Below the pieces are notes generated by a model that was not told the DNA's origin, did not search any database, and was given only the letters and a program-made list of their open reading frames with translations. A program made the position numbers and the translations under genes. Below are positions 31,619 through 34,710 of a stretch of 34,710 nucleotides of DNA, one piece after another (position 1 is the first letter of the stretch; every line of letters begins with the position of its first letter). The stretch is from Bradyrhizobiaceae bacterium (lineage in GTDB: Bacteria; Pseudomonadota; Alphaproteobacteria; Rhizobiales; Aestuariivirgaceae), in assembly GCA_947475225.1 (NCBI GenBank), contig CANJMQ010000043.1:1-34710 (forward strand). Direction: 5' to 3'.

Positions 31619-32623
31619 CTACTGCGTGCCTACCGTGTCGAGGATGCCTGCCGGGCAGCCGGGGTCAGTTGTTGTTGCAGCCCGCATCAGGTCCGGCAAG
31701 CCGGTTCCGCCGGACAGGTCACCCTTGAGGCCGATGGTGATTTCAGCGATCAGCCGCCGGTTGCCGACGTCCTTGCAGGCCACGCGCACGCGCTGGCCGG
31801 CCCCGTTTCCGAAGGCCTGGTCGAAGGCGGCGCGGATGTCAGCCGTCGTGAGCCTCCGGCCGATGTTGCGCATGAAGAGGTCGGCCACGGGCGAGGCGTT
31901 GACGGCCTTCAGGAGGCGCAGGGAGTCCTTGAAATAGGCCTCGGCGTTGGCCGGGTAGCAACTGCCGTGCTTTGCCCATTCATGGCGGTCCAGCAGCGAT
32001 TTCGAGCTCGGCATCATGGTTTCGAGGTCGGCGCGGGTCGACATGCTGAGCTCGATGGCCGGAATGTCCTTCCAGCGGCCGCCCTCGGCCGCCGTGCGCA
32101 GGCCGGCAGGCAGGTTGCAGTACTGCAGGCTGGAGGGTTGCGGCCACAAGCCATGAAGCGACAGGTAGTTGGCGTCATAGCGCTGGCCGGTCTGCCAGCG
32201 GCATTCGGGTCTTTTCGGGCTGGTTTCGCAGAAGGCGGGCTGCCAGCTCAGCGCCAGGATATAGGCCAGCTCAACGGGCTTCGGCTTGGCAGGCGCCGGC
32301 GCTGGCTGCGTCGGCGCTGGCTGCGGCGCGGCCGCCGGAACGACCTTGCCGCACTCCGCCGCCACCCAGCGCTCACGCGGGTCGGCGTTGAGGATCTCGA
32401 TACGATAGTGGGTCGCCTGCTTCTGATTGCGGGCCAGCAACTGGTAACCGACGCCAGGGCCGGTGATCACATGGCCGGGGTTGGTCCCCTTGCGGATCGA
32501 CAACAGCCCCTCGCAGGAACGCCCGGCCAAGAAGGTGCCGTCCATCGGCTCATCGGCACGCCCGCACCCGAGCCACGCCACCAGGGCAAGGCCGACGACG
32601 ACGAAACGCAACATGACACGCAC
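31619..32623 (-). CDS. Secreted ribonuclease T2 family protein
   Basis: This 334-residue protein has a signal peptide (MRVMLRFVVVGLALVAWLGC, cleavage likely after GRA near residue 23). An N-terminal domain of about 80 residues resembles the SH3-like module common in rhizobial members, followed by a Pro/Ala/Lys linker (about 96-116). The T2 nuclease domain has both catalytic segments intact: LSLHGLWP (CAS I) and HEWAKHGSC (CAS II), whose histidines cleave single-stranded RNA through 2',3'-cyclic phosphates. It would act in the periplasm or outside, probably to scavenge nucleotides. The start is GTG at 32623, with GAGG seven bases upstream and two bases after the regulator stop; ATG at 32614 is the alternative. 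It is co-transcribed with the XRE-cupin gene. Confidence 0.92.
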   Translation of the reverse strand: MRVMLRFVVVGLALVAWLGCGRADEPMDGTFLAGRSCEGLLSIRKGTNPGHVITGPGVGYQLLARNQKQATHYRIEILNADPRERWVAAECGKVVPAAAPQPAPTQPAPAPAKPKPVELAYILALSWQPAFCETSPKRPECRWQTGQRYDANYLSLHGLWPQPSSLQYCNLPAGLRTAAEGGRWKDIPAIELSMSTRADLETMMPSSKSLLDRHEWAKHGSCYPANAEAYFKDSLRLLKAVNASPVADLFMRNIGRRLTTADIRAAFDQAFGNGAGQRVRVACKDVGNRRLIAEITIGLKGDLSGGTGLPDLMRAATTTDPGCPAGILDTVGTQ

Positions 32624-32625
32624 TG

Positions 32626-33279
32626 CTAGTCCTCGCGGCGATAGCTGATGACGGAGAGATAACGGATCGGAAGCTTTCGCAGTTCCTCCGGCCCGTGCGG
32701 CGCCTCGGCATCGAAGAACAGCGCATCGCCGGGGTGCATGTCATAGGTCCTTTCGCCATGGCGGTACACGACATTGCCCTCGAGCATGTAAAGGAATTCA
32801 AGGCCGGGATGCTGGAAGGTCGGGAAGACGTCCGACTCATGCGTCAGCGTAATGAGGTACGGCTCGACCATGACCGGCCCATGCGGGCTGTGGCCGAGAA
32901 GTTCATACTGGTGGCCGGCGCGGGTGCCGCGGCGCTCAATGGTCAGGCCCTTGCCCGCCTTCACGAAGGTGGCGTCGCGGATTTCCTCATAGGACTTGAA
33001 GAAGGAGGTGACCGGCACCTGCAGCGCCTTGCCCAGCGACTGCAGCGAGGCGAGCGAGGGCGACGTGGCTCCATTCTCGATCTTGGACAGCATGCCGGCG
33101 GACATATCTGCCGCCTTGGCGAGCTCGGCGATGGTGAGGCCCAGTTTCTCGCGGAACTCCTTCACGGCACGCCCGATGGCCTGCTCCAGCAGCTTGCCCT
33201 GCGCCTCGCCATGCCCGTGCGGGTTCTGGAAAGGCATGCCGGATCGTTGGGCCGGCTTGCGTCGGTTACCTTTGTCCAC
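32626..33279 (-). CDS. XRE-family regulator with C-terminal cupin sensor domain
   Basis: This 217-residue protein has a lambda-repressor-type helix-turn-helix at residues about 30-94 (VKEFREKLGLTIAELAKAADMSAGMLSKIENG, SPSLASLQSLGKALQVPVTSFF) and a cupin barrel at about 145-210 (HPGLEFLYMLEGNVVYRHGERTYDMHPGDALFFDAEAPHGPEEL). The start is GTG at 33279, supported by GGAGG seven bases upstream. Such XRE-cupin proteins usually repress amine, amino-acid or osmolyte genes and sense a small ligand in the cupin. Immediate neighbours are RNase T2 downstream and the divergent cysD; the mgs-gmaS set lies just beyond RNase T2 on the same strand. Targets are not evident, though autoregulation through the shared intergenic region is plausible. 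Confidence 0.9.
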   Translation of the reverse strand: MDKGNRRKPAQRSGMPFQNPHGHGEAQGKLLEQAIGRAVKEFREKLGLTIAELAKAADMSAGMLSKIENGATSPSLASLQSLGKALQVPVTSFFKSYEEIRDATFVKAGKGLTIERRGTRAGHQYELLGHSPHGPVMVEPYLITLTHESDVFPTFQHPGLEFLYMLEGNVVYRHGERTYDMHPGDALFFDAEAPHGPEELRKLPIRYLSVISYRRED

Positions 33280-33469
33280 TTCGTTTCCTCCCAGGAAAAA
33301 CTCTATAACGGTCCTAAGGTGACCTCAAGGCCCAGTCCACAGGCTAAAAATAGTATAAATCCTATAAATGGCGAGGTTTCGCGCTCAGATCACAAAAAAT
33401 TTCCTATCTGCAACACGTTATTTCGGTTATGGCAGTGGAAATTAAGCCATTCAAAGGTAAAAACCTATC
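33280..33469. promoter_or_regulatory. AT-rich divergent regulatory region between the XRE-cupin gene and cysD
   Basis: This 190-bp gap is distinctly more AT-rich than the rest of the window. It contains a near-palindrome AGGTGACCT (33317-33325) and two TATAAAT direct repeats nine bases apart (33354-33360 and 33363-33369). For the minus strand, TTGAGG and TAGAGT 17 bases apart could serve as a promoter for the XRE gene. No clear promoter or strong ribosome-binding site could be fixed for cysD; AAAGG at 33453 lies 12 bases from its ATG. Confidence 0.5.
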
Positions 33470-34597
33470 ATGGACAGTGTTGCCCAGTCTTTCCTGTCGG
33501 AAATCGAGCGCTTCCTTTCATCGGCTGGGGTTGACCCAACGGCGCTGGGCAAACAGGCGCTGGGCGATCCCAGTTTCGTCTTCGACCTCCGCAAGGGCCG
33601 CTCGCCCTCGACCCGCACCATCGAAAAGGTGCGCGGCTGGATCGCCCAGCAGGCGCCGCCCGCCGGCGCACCCAAGACCGCGCTCCGCGCGGCCGACCGG
33701 ACGCTCACCCATCTCGAAAGGCTGGAAGCCGAATCGATCCACATCATTCGCGAGGTGGCGGCCGAGTGCGAAAAGCCGGTGATGCTCTATTCGATCGGCA
33801 AGGATTCTGCCGTGATGCTGCATCTCGCCATCAAGGCCTTCTATCCCTCGAAGCCACCCTTCCCGCTGATGCATGTCGATACCGGCTGGAAGTTCCGCGA
33901 CATGTATGCGCTGCGCGAGGCCACCGCGAAGAAGTATGACTGGGAGCTGATCGTTCACAAGAACCCGGATGGCGTTGCCAAGAACGTCAACCCCTTCGAC
34001 CACGGCTCCGCCCTTCACACCCAGATCATGAAGACCGACGGCCTCAAGCAGGCGCTCGACAAACATGGCTTTGACGCGGCCTTCGGCGGGGCGCGCCGCG
34101 ACGAGGAAAAGTCGCGCGCCAAGGAGCGCATCTTCTCCTTCCGCGACCAGCGTCATCGCTGGGACCCCAAGAACCAGCGGCCCGAGCTCTGGGACCTCTA
34201 CAACGCACGCAAGAACAAGGGCGAGTCGATCCGCGTGTTCCCGCTGTCGAACTGGACCGAACTCGACATCTGGCAATACATCCACCGCGAGAATATCGAG
34301 ATCGTGCCGCTGTATTTCGCTGCCGAGCGCCCCGTGGTGTGGCGCGACGGCCAGATGATCATGGTGGATGACGAGCGCATGCGCTTGAACCCCGGCGAGA
34401 CGCCGGAGATGCGCAAGGTGCGCTTCCGCACGCTTGGCTGCTATCCACTGACCGGCGCCATCGACTCCAACGCGACGAACCTGCTCGACATCGTGGAAGA
34501 GATGCTGGTCGCCACGTCTTCCGAGCGCCAGGGCCGGGTCATCGACAAGGATGCCTCCGCCTCCATGGAAAAGAAGAAGCAGGAAGGATATTTCTGA
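33470..34597 (+). CDS. cysD: Sulfate adenylyltransferase subunit 2 with N-terminal HTH-like extension
   Basis: This is 375 residues, about 70 more than usual CysD. From about residue 78 it is a complete Cys[40 protein letters not shown] with the PP-loop SIGKDS, then [38 protein letters not shown], and the C-terminal EKKKQEGYF. CysD with CysN makes adenosine phosphosulfate from sulfate and ATP. Residues 1-62 look like a separate four-helix lambda-repressor-like unit ([46 protein letters not shown]), followed by an Ala/Pro linker. The frame is continuous and there is no in-frame ATG between the two parts; a GTG near residue 54 has no good context. cysN follows with a TGATG overlap. The role of the extension is unknown. 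Confidence 0.9.
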   Translation: MDSVAQSFLSEIERFLSSAGVDPTALGKQALGDPSFVFDLRKGRSPSTRTIEKVRGWIAQQAPPAGAPKTALRAADRTLTHLERLEAESIHIIREVAAECEKPVMLYSIGKDSAVMLHLAIKAFYPSKPPFPLMHVDTGWKFRDMYALREATAKKYDWELIVHKNPDGVAKNVNPFDHGSALHTQIMKTDGLKQALDKHGFDAAFGGARRDEEKSRAKERIFSFRDQRHRWDPKNQRPELWDLYNARKNKGESIRVFPLSNWTELDIWQYIHRENIEIVPLYFAAERPVVWRDGQMIMVDDERMRLNPGETPEMRKVRFRTLGCYPLTGAIDSNATNLLDIVEEMLVATSSERQGRVIDKDASASMEKKKQEGYF

Positions 34598-34710
34598 TGA
34601 CGCGATTCATCGAGTTCACCGGCGGCGACGTCGAGGCCTATCTCCACGCCCAGGAGCAGAAGGACCTGCTGCGCTTCATCACCTGCGGCTCGGTTGATGA
34701 CGGCAAGTCC
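34597..34710 (+). CDS. cysN: Sulfate adenylyltransferase subunit 1, GTPase (3' truncated by window)
   Basis: Only the first 38 residues are visible. They contain the conserved entry [15 protein letters not shown] with the GTP-binding P-loop (GSVDDGKS), which identifies the CysN or CysNC GTPase that drives adenosine phosphosulfate formation with CysD. The ATG shares one base with the cysD stop (TGATG), and AGGAAGGA lies upstream within the cysD end. Whether an APS-kinase (CysC) domain is fused at the C-terminus cannot be seen here. Confidence 0.93.
   Translation, partial: MTRFIEFTGGDVEAYLHAQEQKDLLRFITCGSVDDGKS

Overview
The window is high-GC, densely packed DNA with overlapping ATGA-type gene junctions. 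Gene content points to an alphaproteobacterium, most likely of the Hyphomicrobiales (Rhizobiales) type: a fused LplT-PlsC-acyl-ACP-synthetase phospholipid repair enzyme, opgGH glucan genes, soxBDAG with a GlxA-type regulator and glxBCD/glnT-like genes, and cysDN. The typical alphaproteobacterial palindrome with a GTCATCCCGGC core is also present. No rRNA, tRNA, CRISPR array, transposase or phage gene was recognised. This reads as ordinary metabolic chromosome (or chromid), not a mobile island.

Layout: (1) 1-7209, plus strand: a dipeptide/oligopeptide ABC transporter (dppA fragment, terminator-like hairpin, dppBCDF), followed without a gap by a ThDP-dependent decarboxylase resembling AruI and a HAD phosphatase-like gene. 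(2) 7210-7540: a gene-free stretch with a perfect 20-bp inverted repeat. (3) 7541-8029, minus: an exported fasciclin-domain protein; divergent from it, 8192-11638, the three-domain Aas fusion. (4) 11730-13396: the two subunits of an aconitase-X enzyme, candidate cis-3-hydroxy-L-proline dehydratase. (5) 13431-16849, minus: opgG-opgH for periplasmic glucans. (6) 16990-18162: an aminotransferase very like arginine:pyruvate transaminase AruH. (7) 18216-20877: an exported DUF1254/DUF1214 protein divergent from an AraC-family regulator. (8) 20865-31511: a methylated-amine block, in which four minus-strand soxB-D-A-G type genes are divergent from a GlxA-type regulator, and a minus-strand set mgsA-mgsB-mgsC-gmaS (glxBCD-glnT type) follows. 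(9) 31619-33279, minus: an XRE-cupin regulator with an RNase T2 gene. (10) 33470-34710: cysD, carrying an unusual N-terminal helix-turn-helix-like extension, and the start of cysN.

How the parts fit: block 8 contains every enzyme of the N-methylglutamate route for methylamine. These are gamma-glutamylmethylamide synthetase, three-subunit N-methylglutamate synthase, and a four-subunit dehydrogenase that is homologous to sarcosine oxidase. AruH-like and AruI-like genes would together perform the first two steps of the arginine transaminase pathway, although they lie 10 kb apart. With the peptide transporter and AcnX, the window leans toward scavenging organic nitrogen (peptides, arginine, hydroxyproline, methylamines).

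Two dispersed palindrome families, three copies each, occupy the window. All five convergent gene junctions carry one copy. The most unusual single gene is the HTH-CysD fusion at 33470-34597.
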